DNA from: Carnobacterium_A sp047553015
GTDB taxonomy: Bacteria; Bacillota; Bacilli; Lactobacillales; Carnobacteriaceae
Assembly: GCF_047553015.1 (NCBI RefSeq)
Contig: NZ_CP180212.1
Coordinates: 558,001 to 622,000, forward strand
Length of the DNA stretch: 64,000 nucleotides
Direction: 5' to 3'
Notes under the pieces: model-generated
Database searches by the model: none
Seen by the model: only the letters and a program-made list of their open reading frames with translations
What the model was told of the DNA's origin: nothing
Shown here: positions 7,902 through 16,191 of the stretch, piece after piece
Layout: every line of letters begins with the position of its first letter
How positions within the stretch are numbered: the first letter of the stretch is position 1
Translations under genes and position numbers: made by a program

Positions 7902-8870
7902 TTATAAAGCTAATGTTGGTAATTTCTCGCCAATTTTAGCTAAACGTTCTATAACGTCTTCTTGGCTTAGTTGGTTGTTTTTAACGTAGATATTCTCTGG
8001 AGCAATACGGCACTCATAAGAACAGCCTTTTAGGTATTTATGCTCGTTTTCTTCAGAAACGAGTATTTTACGATTACACTTAGGGTTTGCACAGTTAACA
8101 TAGCGCTCACAAGGTGAATCATCAAACCAATCACGTCCTACGATAACATGTTCTTTTTGATTTATAGGAACACTGATACGAGTATCAAATACATACATTT
8201 GTCCGTCCCATAATTCACCTTGAACCTCTGGATCTTTGCCGTAAGTAGCAATTCCACCATGTAATTGGCCAACATTTTCATAGCCTTCTTTAAGAAGCCA
8301 ACCAGAAAATTTTTCACAACGAATCCCACCGGTACAATATGTAACGATACGTTTATCCATAAATTTTTCTTTGTTTTCACGAATCCACTGAGGAAGCTCA
8401 CGAAAAGTTCGGATTTCTGGGCGAACTGCCCCTCTAAAATGACCTAAATCATATTCATAATCATTTCTAGCATCAATAACAATAGTATTTTCATCTAAAA
8501 TAGCTTTATGAAATTCTTCAGGTTCTAAGTAAGTACCTGTGAGTTCGTTTGGGTCGATATCGTCTTCAAGATTTAGAGTAACTAATTCTTGACGGTGGCG
8601 AACATGCATTTTTTCGAAAGCAGATGTATTCTCCTCATCGATTTTAAAGACTGTATCAGCAAAACGCATATCAGCATGCATGGTGTCCATGTAAAGTTGA
8701 GTTTGTTCATATGTTCCAGAAATCGTACCATTTATGCCTTCTGTAGCAACTAAAATTCTACCTTTTAAACCAATATTTTTACAAAAAGCTAAATGTTCAG
8801 CTGTAAACAGTTCAGGTTTTTCAATGGTAACGTATTGATAGTAGAGTAATACGCGGTAATTTTTAGACAT
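7902..8870 (-). CDS. trhO: tRNA uridine(34) hydroxylase TrhO (rhodanese family)
   Basis: The 322-residue protein combines an N-terminal YceA-type domain, a rhodanese domain with the active-site loop YCTGGIRC (Cys179 and Cys185), and a C-terminal cysteine-rich segment (NCANPKCNRK, KGCSYECR). This is the layout of TrhO (YceA / B. subtilis YbfQ), which performs oxygen-dependent 5-hydroxylation of U34 in a subset of tRNAs, the first step toward mo5U in Gram-positives. The start is ATG at 8868-8870 with AGGAGGG about 9 bases upstream on the minus strand. It is monocistronic, convergent with trpXYZ and divergent from the NlpC/P60 gene. Confidence 0.92.
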   Translation of the reverse strand: MSKNYRVLLYYQYVTIEKPELFTAEHLAFCKNIGLKGRILVATEGINGTISGTYEQTQLYMDTMHADMRFADTVFKIDEENTSAFEKMHVRHRQELVTLNLEDDIDPNELTGTYLEPEEFHKAILDENTIVIDARNDYEYDLGHFRGAVRPEIRTFRELPQWIRENKEKFMDKRIVTYCTGGIRCEKFSGWLLKEGYENVGQLHGGIATYGKDPEVQGELWDGQMYVFDTRISVPINQKEHVIVGRDWFDDSPCERYVNCANPKCNRKILVSEENEHKYLKGCSYECRIAPENIYVKNNQLSQEDVIERLAKIGEKLPTLAL

Positions 8871-8933
8871 TATAAACCCTCCTAAAATATGTAAAAATGA
8901 TGTACTCTAGATAAATAAACTATCTAGCATACA

Positions 8934-8963
8934 ATTATACACTAACTCATTTTAAAAAAGCAA
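8934..8963 (-). promoter_or_regulatory. trhO promoter
   Basis: On the minus strand TTGCTT (8958-8963), an 18-bp spacer and TATAAT (8934-8939) form a good promoter about 65 bp before the start. The leader contains a small perfect hairpin, CTAGATA/TATCTAG, at 8907-8927. Between here and 9091 I see no gene. Confidence 0.65.
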
Positions 8964-9091
8964 GAAATAAAAAAATAACGATATTTATTTTTAATACTAT
9001 CGATTCTAATTTATTAGTTATTGAAAAATGTAAAAGAATAAGTTATTTTCTAATAGTATTCTCTCTCATTCGTTATTATTTGATAGGCAAC

Positions 9092-9108
9092 TGTAACCTA
9101 AAGGTAAT
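9092..9108 (+). promoter_or_regulatory. Candidate WalR (YycF) box
   Basis: TGTAAC-CTAAA-GGTAAT matches the WalR direct-repeat consensus TGTWAH-N5-TGTWAH at 11 of 12 defined positions. It lies immediately upstream of the -35 region of a secreted NlpC/P60 hydrolase gene, a classic WalRK target class. Binding is inferred. Confidence 0.6.
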
Positions 9109-9126
9109 CTTTGGATAGTATCTACA

Positions 9127-9135
9127 TGTTATACT
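9127..9135 (+). promoter_or_regulatory. Extended -10 promoter of the NlpC/P60 gene
   Basis: TGTTATACT provides a TGn-extended -10 element (TATACT, 9130-9135). The -35 region is poor, which fits dependence on an activator at the adjacent WalR-like box. Confidence 0.6.
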
Positions 9136-9221
9136 GTTTCGTATGAACTGGTAAGAACAAATTATATGAAGACAAAAAATAAGAATGGAAAATAGAAATG
9201 AATTTTGGAGGAGAAAAATTA

Positions 9222-10619
9222 GTGAATAAAAAATTACTTTCAATCGCAATTCTAGGAACAATAACGTTTAGTTCTCTTATTCTACCCATAGCAGCTGAAG
9301 CAGAAACTTATACTGTCAAAATAGAAGAAGCTAAGGAAACAGTCAATTCAAATCAAAATAAAATAGATGCAGCTGATCAAAAAATAAACGGTTTATCAGC
9401 AGAAAAAAATAAGACACAAATACAACTAGAAATGATAAATAATACAATCAGCACGAATAAGGAAAAATCCCAAAAATTAGTTGGAGAAATTAAGCTATCT
9501 CAAGATGAGATGGGAATCTTAAAAACTGAAATTGAGTCATTGGAGAAAAAAATAGAAAAACGCAACGAACAATTGAATAAACAAGCACGAACTGTTCAAA
9601 CAAATGGGGATACACAAAACTACATAGAATTCATTATTGAAGCTGAATCTTTAGTAGATGTTATCGGTCGTGTAGATGTTATCAGTCAGATGGTAACGGC
9701 AAACAAGACTCTTGTAGAAGAACAAGTACAAGATCAAGAAATGGTTGTTAAAAAGAAAATAGAAACAGAGCAAACAATTCTACAATTAAACGCTTTAGCA
9801 GCTCAATTAGAAAAAACACAGAGTTTACTTGAAAAACAATTATTAGAAAAAGAGGTAGTTGTATCGCAACTCGCTTCAGAAATGTCATTAGCCCAAGAAG
9901 ATAAAGATGCTTTTTTAGTACAAAAAGTAGCTGCAGAGCAAGCTGTATCAGAGTATACGCTAGCTCAAGCTGATGTAGAAAAAGCTGTTCAAGTTGCTTT
10001 TGAACAACAAAAACAAGAGGAAGCTAAAGTAGTAGTCGAAGCATCTACAAATAAAGCAAACGAAACTACTGAACGTGCTACTGTTGAGACAGTGAAAGTA
10101 CCTACTCAATCAAATTCTGATGGTTCTTCAAATCAAGAATCGGATACGTCAGTTTCTGTAACGTATCCAACTGTAAATACACCAGCACCAACCAAGAAAC
10201 CAACACCAGTTATAAAACCAGCACCAATACCAACACCTTCAATTGGTGGGGGTGCATCATTAGGTTCAATGCAACCGGCAATTAGTAAAGCTTTAGCAAC
10301 AGGCAATCCATACGTATGGGGTGGAACATCCCTTTCAAGTGGTTTTGATTGTTCAGGATTTACACAATATGTTTTAGGATCAGTAGGAATTTCAATTCCA
10401 CGTGTTGCATCCGCACAATATAGCTCTTCAGCGAAAGTTTCTAATCCAAAAGCAGGAGATTTAGTATTCTTTTCAATTAACGGAGGAATTGTAGATCATG
10501 TTGGAATTGTAACAGGTGGCGGCGGTTTCGTCGGTTCACAAAGTAGCACTGGAGTAGCCAATACTTCTTATAGTTCTGGATGGTGGTCTGACAAAGTTGT
10601 TGGATTTGGACGTTATTAA
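9222..10619 (+). CDS. Secreted NlpC/P60 peptidoglycan endopeptidase with coiled-coil domain (PcsB/SagA type)
   Basis: I choose the GTG at 9222 because GGAGG lies 10 bases upstream and a signal peptide follows directly (NKKLLSIAILGTITFSS, cleavage after AEA near residue 28). The upstream in-frame ATG at 9198 lacks a ribosome site. The 465-residue protein has a long coiled coil (about 30-250), a Pro/Thr/Lys linker (about 285-345) and a C-terminal NlpC/P60 domain with catalytic Cys in GFDCSGF and His in DHVGIV. Such proteins (PcsB, SagA, p54, CwlO-like) cut peptide stems in peptidoglycan during growth and division, often under FtsEX and WalRK control. It is monocistronic. Confidence 0.9.
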   Translation: MNKKLLSIAILGTITFSSLILPIAAEAETYTVKIEEAKETVNSNQNKIDAADQKINGLSAEKNKTQIQLEMINNTISTNKEKSQKLVGEIKLSQDEMGILKTEIESLEKKIEKRNEQLNKQARTVQTNGDTQNYIEFIIEAESLVDVIGRVDVISQMVTANKTLVEEQVQDQEMVVKKKIETEQTILQLNALAAQLEKTQSLLEKQLLEKEVVVSQLASEMSLAQEDKDAFLVQKVAAEQAVSEYTLAQADVEKAVQVAFEQQKQEEAKVVVEASTNKANETTERATVETVKVPTQSNSDGSSNQESDTSVSVTYPTVNTPAPTKKPTPVIKPAPIPTPSIGGGASLGSMQPAISKALATGNPYVWGGTSLSSGFDCSGFTQYVLGSVGISIPRVASAQYSSSAKVSNPKAGDLVFFSINGGIVDHVGIVTGGGGFVGSQSSTGVANTSYSSGWWSDKVVGFGRY

Positions 10620-10648
10620 TAAATAACAATTTAATAAAGACAAAAGAG

Positions 10649-10691
10649 AAGCCGTTAGATTAAGTTTAAATTAATCTAACGGCTTTTTTTT
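10649..10691. terminator. Bidirectional terminator between the NlpC/P60 gene and pepF
   Basis: AAGCCGTTAGATTAA (10649-10663) pairs perfectly with TTAATCTAACGGCTT (10671-10685) around a 7-nt loop, followed by a T run. Confidence 0.92.
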
Positions 10692-10696
10692 ATAAA

Positions 10697-12508
10697 TTAA
10701 TTTAGATAGTCTTCTGTAAGCTCTAAGAAAGAGTGAATGTCTTTCTCCATTACTTCAATACCAGCTACCCAAAAGTCTTGTTTAGCTAGATTAACATGCA
10801 TATGTTTGTTCGCTAGATCTTCTGTAGACATCGAAGCCGTATCTTTTAGTAAAGCAATATAGCGATCTTCAAAGCCATCACTATTTTCTAGGTATTGTGC
10901 ATAGATACCTAAACTGAAAAGATAGCCAAAAGTATACGGGAAATTATAGAAAGGTACATCAGCGATAAAGAAATGCAGTTTACTAGCCCAGAAATGAGGG
11001 TGATATGAATTTAATGAATTTTGGTAAGCTTCTTTTTGAGCTGCCTCCATTAATTCAGATAAGCGCTCATCTGTTACAATACCGTCTTGTCTTTCTGCAT
11101 AGAAAGTAGTCTCAAAAATAAAACGAGCGTGTATATTTAAGAACATAGCTAAGGAATTTTGAATTTTGGTATCTAGTAAGTTTATTTTTTCTTCTTTAGT
11201 TTTAGCATCTTTTACAGTTGCATCAGCCACCACCATTTCGGCAAACGTACTAGCTGTTTCCGCTACATTCATAGCGTACTGCTGATTTAAAACGGGTAAA
11301 TCTTTCATGACATCACTATGAAAAGCATGACCTAACTCATGAGCTAACGTGGATACTTCACCTGGAGAATCAGCATAAGTCATAAAAATTCGTGACTCTT
11401 TACTTTCTGGTAACTCAGCACAATAACCTCCCGGACGCTTACCACCACGATTTTCTGCTTCAATCCAGTTTTTTTCGAAAGCGTGTTGAGCAAATTTTGC
11501 CATCTTTGGACTGACTTTTTCAAAGTTAGTTAGAATAAAATTTGCTCCCTTATTGTAAGGGTAAGTCTGTGGTTTTGTATTGCCAACTAAAACGGGTGAC
11601 TCAATATCTTGCCAATCTAGCTTTTCTTTGCCCATTAATTGTGCTTTACGATTCAAAAACTCAATGAAAACTTGTTTATGTTCGCTAACTGCTTGCCACA
11701 TAGCATCGAGTGTTTCTTTTTCCATCCGGTTGTATTCTAAAGGACGTTTTATAAAATCTGAAACCCCATGCGCTTTGTAATCAGCTAGTCTGAAACCCGC
11801 TAGATGATTTAATGTATCAGCAAATAGTGGTGCTTTCTCAGCCCAAGCAGCTTCCCATTTATCAAACAGTTGCTTTCTAACCTTTTTATCAGGATCAGCA
11901 TTCATTTTATTGTAGGCTTGCCCAGCTGAGAGAGTAGAAATTGTCCCGTCTTTTTCTTCAAAAGGAATAGCAATTGTTGCAACCAATGTATCATAATGGT
12001 CACTCCAAGCTTGGAAACCGTCTATTGATAAAGCATTAATTAACGTTTCTTCAGATTCACTTAAGAGTTCTTTGCCTTGAATTCTAGTCTCTTGTAAAAC
12101 AAATTCAATGGGGCGAAATTCACTCAATAAAAGTAAGTCAGCCCAGTCTTCATCAGATATAGCGACAATTTTTTTTGTGAGAATGGTTTTAATTGTCTCA
12201 AATGAGCTGCTTAAGGTAAAAATTTTTCCGAATAGAGTATTGGCTTTCTTATCCTGACTATCTGCTGATTGAACAGCTTCAACAAACGTATGGACTTGTG
12301 TTAAACCTAAGGAAATGGTTTCTTGGCTAGTTAACAGAGCTGAAAACTCCTTGAAGTATGGTTTATCCTGTTCGCTACTCCATTTAGTTACTTGATTAGC
12401 TAAAGCAACTAACTGTTTTTCGATTAAATGTAACTTGTTTTGTAGGTCAATAGATTCGCTACCACCCGGGAAAATAGACTCTAAATCCCAATTCATTTTA
12501 TATGTCAT
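10697..12508 (-). CDS. pepF: Oligoendopeptidase F (M3B metallopeptidase)
   Basis: The 603-residue cytoplasmic protein has the HExxH zinc motif (LAHELGHAFHSDV) and a downstream conserved ETASTFAEMVV, as in M3B oligoendopeptidases. PepF/PepB enzymes cleave oligopeptides of roughly 7-17 residues and contribute to peptide utilisation and turnover. Length matches the family (about 600). The start is ATG at 12506-12508 with AAAGGAAG about 8 bases upstream; a second in-frame ATG four codons later (MTYKM) is less well placed. The gene is monocistronic, with its promoter inside the intergenic region shared with the divergent M-box/mgtE unit. Confidence 0.93.
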   Translation of the reverse strand: MTYKMNWDLESIFPGGSESIDLQNKLHLIEKQLVALANQVTKWSSEQDKPYFKEFSALLTSQETISLGLTQVHTFVEAVQSADSQDKKANTLFGKIFTLSSSFETIKTILTKKIVAISDEDWADLLLLSEFRPIEFVLQETRIQGKELLSESEETLINALSIDGFQAWSDHYDTLVATIAIPFEEKDGTISTLSAGQAYNKMNADPDKKVRKQLFDKWEAAWAEKAPLFADTLNHLAGFRLADYKAHGVSDFIKRPLEYNRMEKETLDAMWQAVSEHKQVFIEFLNRKAQLMGKEKLDWQDIESPVLVGNTKPQTYPYNKGANFILTNFEKVSPKMAKFAQHAFEKNWIEAENRGGKRPGGYCAELPESKESRIFMTYADSPGEVSTLAHELGHAFHSDVMKDLPVLNQQYAMNVAETASTFAEMVVADATVKDAKTKEEKINLLDTKIQNSLAMFLNIHARFIFETTFYAERQDGIVTDERLSELMEAAQKEAYQNSLNSYHPHFWASKLHFFIADVPFYNFPYTFGYLFSLGIYAQYLENSDGFEDRYIALLKDTASMSTEDLANKHMHVNLAKQDFWVAGIEVMEKDIHSFLELTEDYLN

Positions 12509-12548
12509 TCAAAAACTTCCTTTCTAGAGTAACAATCAAAGTAATTCT

Positions 12549-12554
12549 ATTATA
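12549..12554 (-). promoter_or_regulatory. pepF -10 element
   Basis: A perfect TATAAT on the minus strand lies about 40 bp before the pepF start. The -35 region is weak. Confidence 0.5.
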
Positions 12555-12627
12555 GTCTAGTTCTTTAAAATATGAAAACTCTTAAGAATTTTTTGTTTCT
12601 TATTAAATTGCTTCAAATTGCTAGAGG

Positions 12628-12656
12628 TTGACAGTTAGAGCTATTCCAGTTAGATT
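12628..12656 (+). promoter_or_regulatory. Promoter of the M-box/mgtE transcript
   Basis: TTGACA (12628-12633), a 17-bp spacer and TAGATT (12651-12656) precede the riboswitch by a few bases. Confidence 0.8.
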
Positions 12657-12660
12657 AGAC

Positions 12661-12955
12661 GTGAGGTTAATGATTAACCATGCTTCTGTTAGGTGAGGCT
12701 CCTATATGGATATATGCTGCTGCCCAAAAACGTCGAGAGACACCAATGGGTCAACAGAGATGGTCGGATTAAGGCCATATTTAATGTAGCTGATGAATAA
12801 TCTATGCCATATAGTGCTAAAACTCGACGATGGAGAAAAACGGTTCATCTTATTTAGTTTTATGCTAAATAAAATGGTCTTTATTATGTGTATCGCTTAT
12901 TTAGCATAGAGAATACGCGCACATACTCTGTCTTCATGAGAGTATGTGCTTTTTT
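12661..12955 (+). ncRNA. M-box (ykoK) magnesium riboswitch
   Basis: The conserved M-box core is readable in order: GTTAGGTGAGGCTCCTATAT, GCTGCTGCCCAAAAACGTCG, AGAGACACCAATGGGTCAAC, AGAGATGGTCGGATTAAGGC. An expression platform follows: a hairpin of TATGCTAAATAA (12861-12872) with its complement near 12897-12908, then an intrinsic terminator at 12919-12955. TATGTGT (12885-12891) can pair with GCACATA of the terminator 5' arm as an antiterminator. High Mg2+ is expected to favour termination and low Mg2+ to permit mgtE expression. The downstream gene is mgtE, exactly the expected target. Confidence 0.95.
12919..12955 (+). terminator. M-box terminator
   Basis: GCACATACTCT (12919-12929) pairs with AGAGTATGTGC (12939-12949), followed by TTTTTT. 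It lies about 150 bp before mgtE and is the conditional terminator of the riboswitch. Confidence 0.9.
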
Positions 12956-13102
12956 GTGTCTTATCATAAAACCCATCAGGAAAGTGAGCGGTTTATAAAA
13001 TAGAAATAAGCTGAAAATAAGTAGCCAGTGGGTATCCTAAATAAAACTTCTTTATGTTAGTGTAACCATTATAAAATATGATTTTCTGGGAGGAATAATT
13101 CA

Positions 13103-14476
13103 GTGAAGAGAATGGATGAACAAAAAAATAACTATTATGAAGAAATATTTAAAGCTACAGAGGAAAACAATCGCAAAAAGTTTAGAGAATTATTCTTAAA
13201 GCTTCACATAAACGATCAAGTAGAACTTTTTCATTTACTTTATCCTGAAAATAGAAAAAAAGTAGAGAGTTTTTTGGAACCAGAAGAATTTGCAGAGCTA
13301 TTTGAATGGATGGATTCTGCTGATCAAACAGAAGCTTATGAAGCTTTTTCAGTAGAATATGTTGCAAACTTATTTTATTACATGAAAATAGATAATGTAG
13401 TAAGTTTTTTGTCTTACCGAGATGAAAAAGAAAGACAAGCTCTTTTAAGTGAGTTAAATCCAGTAGAGAGAACGAAAGTAGAAGAAATGTTAGCCTACGA
13501 GCCAGAGACGGCTGGCTCTATCATGACTAAAGGATTTATTAGTGTGTATGTTGAGAACACAGTACAACAGACCGTAACTATGGTTCGCACCTTCGCTAAA
13601 GAAACAGAAATGGTCTATTACATTTACGTTCTAGATAAAGAAGGTAGATTGACAGGGATTTTATCTTTACGTGATATTATTATTCATCAAGAAGACACAA
13701 AAGTTGAGGATGTTATGCTCACTCAATTAGCTTTTGTAAGAGCAAATGATGATCAAGAAGCGGTAGCGCGTATGATTCAAGATTATGATTTATTAGCGTT
13801 ACCGGTTTTAAATGATGAAGACGTGATGTTAGGAATTGTAACCGTTGATGATGTAATGGATATTTTAGTTGAAGAAACGACAGAAGATTTTAATGAATTT
13901 TCTGCGATTCGAAAGACTAAAACTAAAATGGAAAGAGGAGAAGAAAGTGCTTGGCAAATGGCTCGAGTGAGAATGCCTTGGATTATCATTCTCGTTTTCT
14001 TAGGTATGATTAGTGCTTCTCTAATCAATTCTTTTGAGGAAACACTAAGTCAAGTTGTTGTACTTGCCGCTTTTATTCCTGTCATTATGGACTCAGCTGG
14101 GAATGTAGGGACACAATCCTTAGCAGTAGCAGTCCGAAATATTTCTATGGGAGAAAAAAGAACGAAAAAAGAATTCTGGGAAAATATACTAAAAGAATTA
14201 TTAGCTGGTATGATGATTGGCCTGACAGCAGGAATTGTTCTGGCATTCGTTGCAGGGATTTTTTATCAAAATTTAATTTTAGCGTTTATTATTGCCTTTT
14301 CTTTGTTTATAACCTTGAGCTTATCTACTGTGGTAGGTGCTGTCATTCCTTTTCTGATTAATAAACTAGCTATTGATCCTGCTATTGCTTCGGGTCCGTT
14401 TATTACAACCATTAATGATGCAATGGGTTTGATGATTTATTTCAGCATAGCAACAAAATTGATCCATATTCTTTAA
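13103..14476 (+). CDS. mgtE: Magnesium transporter MgtE
   Basis: The 457-residue protein has the MgtE layout: a cytoplasmic superhelical N-domain (about 25-130), two CBS domains (about 140-260; SIMTKGFISV, LTGILSLRDIII, VMLGIVTVDDVMDIL) and a C-terminal five-helix membrane domain (about 290-457) with MDSAGNVGTQSLA and the closing ASGPFITTINDAMGLMIYF. MgtE is a Mg2+-gated channel whose cytoplasmic domains close the pore at high Mg2+. Translation probably starts at the GTG at 13103 with GGGAGG 9 bases upstream; an ATG at 13112 is possible. Expression is under the upstream M-box riboswitch, giving both RNA-level and protein-level feedback. Confidence 0.95.
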   Translation: MKRMDEQKNNYYEEIFKATEENNRKKFRELFLKLHINDQVELFHLLYPENRKKVESFLEPEEFAELFEWMDSADQTEAYEAFSVEYVANLFYYMKIDNVVSFLSYRDEKERQALLSELNPVERTKVEEMLAYEPETAGSIMTKGFISVYVENTVQQTVTMVRTFAKETEMVYYIYVLDKEGRLTGILSLRDIIIHQEDTKVEDVMLTQLAFVRANDDQEAVARMIQDYDLLALPVLNDEDVMLGIVTVDDVMDILVEETTEDFNEFSAIRKTKTKMERGEESAWQMARVRMPWIIILVFLGMISASLINSFEETLSQVVVLAAFIPVIMDSAGNVGTQSLAVAVRNISMGEKRTKKEFWENILKELLAGMMIGLTAGIVLAFVAGIFYQNLILAFIIAFSLFITLSLSTVVGAVIPFLINKLAIDPAIASGPFITTINDAMGLMIYFSIATKLIHIL

Positions 14477-14619
14477 TAGATAAATAAACATCCTACTCAT
14501 AGGGTAACTATTACGTGCATCTAATTTCTCCAATAGAAATAATGGTGTTTGCTAGACTAAATAAAAGGCAACTTAAACACATTACGAAGTCAAAACGATT
14601 TAAGAAAAGGAGTGTGAAT

Positions 14620-15147
14620 ATGCGTTCAACAACAAGAGACAATGGCTATATTTTATTAGCATTAATCATTATGGGTATTCTTTTTTATAGCTCATCTCAA
14701 CCTTATGAGGAGCAATCGATTACATCTACACTAGATCAGTTATTGGCTAAAGAACCTATGAAAAACGTACTAAGCACCATTCAACTAAGCTATGCAGATA
14801 GTGAGATAAGTATCTCTGCGTTAGGCTATAGCAAATTTGTTGAATTTTTTATTCGTAAAGCTGCTCATTTTGGAATTTATTTTCTTTTAGGACTATTTTG
14901 GTTTCTAGGATTAAAAAACAAGATAATGAGTGTTTATCTAACTGTTTTTATCTCTTGGTTATTAGCGACAGGGTACGCCGCTATAGACGAGTTTCACCAA
15001 GGTATTACCCCAAATAGAACGCCTTTATTGCAAGATATTCAATTAGATAGTATTGGTGCAGCAACAGGAATTATTTTAGCGTTTCTCTTTCTTACCTTCT
15101 ATAAAAAAAATAACAAAAAAAGATACTATAACAGGAAAAAAAGATAG
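14620..15147 (+). CDS. VanZ-like membrane protein
   Basis: The 175-residue protein has four to five hydrophobic segments and the VanZ-like motif KAAHFGIYFLLG followed by TGYAAIDEFHQ and a C-terminal DSIGAATGIILAFL. I start it at ATG 14620 because AAGGAG lies 7 bases upstream; the frame is open back to 14515 but without a ribosome site. VanZ proper gives low-level teicoplanin resistance, but most VanZ-like chromosomal proteins have no assigned function, so none is claimed. It stands alone between mgtE and yebC. The C-terminus is very basic (KKNNKKRYYNRKKR). Confidence 0.82.
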   Translation: MRSTTRDNGYILLALIIMGILFYSSSQPYEEQSITSTLDQLLAKEPMKNVLSTIQLSYADSEISISALGYSKFVEFFIRKAAHFGIYFLLGLFWFLGLKNKIMSVYLTVFISWLLATGYAAIDEFHQGITPNRTPLLQDIQLDSIGAATGIILAFLFLTFYKKNNKKRYYNRKKR

Positions 15148-15195
15148 TGATAATAGAATGAATATTTACTACGAATAAACATATGCTAGAAAAGA

Positions 15196-15224
15196 TTGCC
15201 CAAACAGTCGTTTTTTGGTAGAAT
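15196..15224 (+). promoter_or_regulatory. yebC promoter
   Basis: TTGCCC (15196-15201), a 17-bp spacer and TAGAAT (15219-15224) with a TGG just before the -10 form a good promoter 46 bp before yebC. Confidence 0.65.
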
Positions 15225-15270
15225 AGATAAGGCTTAGTCGCCTAAATAAACAATGAAATGAGGGAGTTGG

Positions 15271-15993
15271 ATGTCAGGACATTCAAAATGGAGTAATATC
15301 CAAGGACGAAAAAATGCACAAGATTCAAAGCGCGGCAAAATTTTCCAAAAGATATCTAGAGAAATTTATATGGCTGTTAAAAAAGGTGGACCTGACCCGA
15401 ATATGAACCCTTCATTGCGTATGGTAATGGATAAAGCCAAGTCTAGTAACATGCCAAACGATAATATTGATCGTGCGATTAAAAAAGGTAGCAGTACTGC
15501 TGAAAGTGAAAATTATGATGAAGTAACTTATGAGGGTTATGGTCCTAATGGAGTAGCTGTCTTAGTCCATTCCTTAACAGATAATTTAAACCGCACAGGA
15601 ACAAACGTCCGTGTTGCTTTCAATAAAAACGGTGGAGCAATTGGTGAAAAAGGTTCTGTTAGTTATATGTTTGAACGCAAAGGCTATATAGCTATCGAAC
15701 GAGAAGGTTTAGATGTTGATGAAGACACAATGCTTATGAGTGTATTAGAAGCTGGTGGTGAGGAACTAGAAGCCTCAGAGGAAGTTTTTGAAATTTATAC
15801 TGATCCTTCAGATTTTCCAGAAGTTCGTGATTTCCTAGAAAGTGAAGGATACAGTTTAGCAAAAGCAGAGGTAACAATGATCCCACAAACAATGGTTGAA
15901 TTACCTGAAGACAAACAAGAAATTTTTGAGCAAATGTTGGATAAGCTCGAGGATGATGATGATGTTTCAGAAGTTTTCCATAATGCTGAATAA
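15271..15993 (+). CDS. yebC: YebC/PmpR/TACO1 family regulatory protein
   Basis: The 240-residue protein begins MSGHSKWSNIQGRKNAQD, the signature of the YebC/TACO1 family, and has the acidic C-terminus typical of it (LEDDDDVSEVFHNAE). Family members have been described as transcription regulators and, more recently, as factors that help ribosomes through difficult proline-rich stretches, so the precise role is open. A GAGGGAG ribosome site precedes the ATG. It is monocistronic with its own promoter and a very strong terminator; comG follows in the same orientation. Confidence 0.93.
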   Translation: MSGHSKWSNIQGRKNAQDSKRGKIFQKISREIYMAVKKGGPDPNMNPSLRMVMDKAKSSNMPNDNIDRAIKKGSSTAESENYDEVTYEGYGPNGVAVLVHSLTDNLNRTGTNVRVAFNKNGGAIGEKGSVSYMFERKGYIAIEREGLDVDEDTMLMSVLEAGGEELEASEEVFEIYTDPSDFPEVRDFLESEGYSLAKAEVTMIPQTMVELPEDKQEIFEQMLDKLEDDDDVSEVFHNAE

Positions 15994-16020
15994 GAACAAA
16001 ATTAACTAATTTATAGTGAG

Positions 16021-16071
16021 AAGTCATCGCTTATTTTATCCATTTGGATAAAATAAGCGATGACTTTTTTT
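16021..16071 (+). terminator. yebC terminator
   Basis: A perfect 21-bp stem (arms 16021-16041 and 16046-16066, from AAGTCATCGC) with an ATTT loop and a T run insulates comG from yebC. Confidence 0.95.
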
Positions 16072-16191
16072 ATAAAAAATGGAAATCGAAAATAATGCAG
16101 ATATTTAAAATAGGGGACTTAAAAAAGTCGCAAGCTAGATAGAAATAAAATTAAGTTGAGGAGGGAAGCCTAAAACTTAGGTTCAACGCTA

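Noticed and set aside
15170..15177. TACGAATA, identical to the streptococcal ComX (cin) box
   Set aside because: It lies about 94 bp before yebC, upstream of yebC's own promoter and more than 1 kb from comGA. An 8-bp match is expected once or more by chance in 64 kb of AT-rich sequence.
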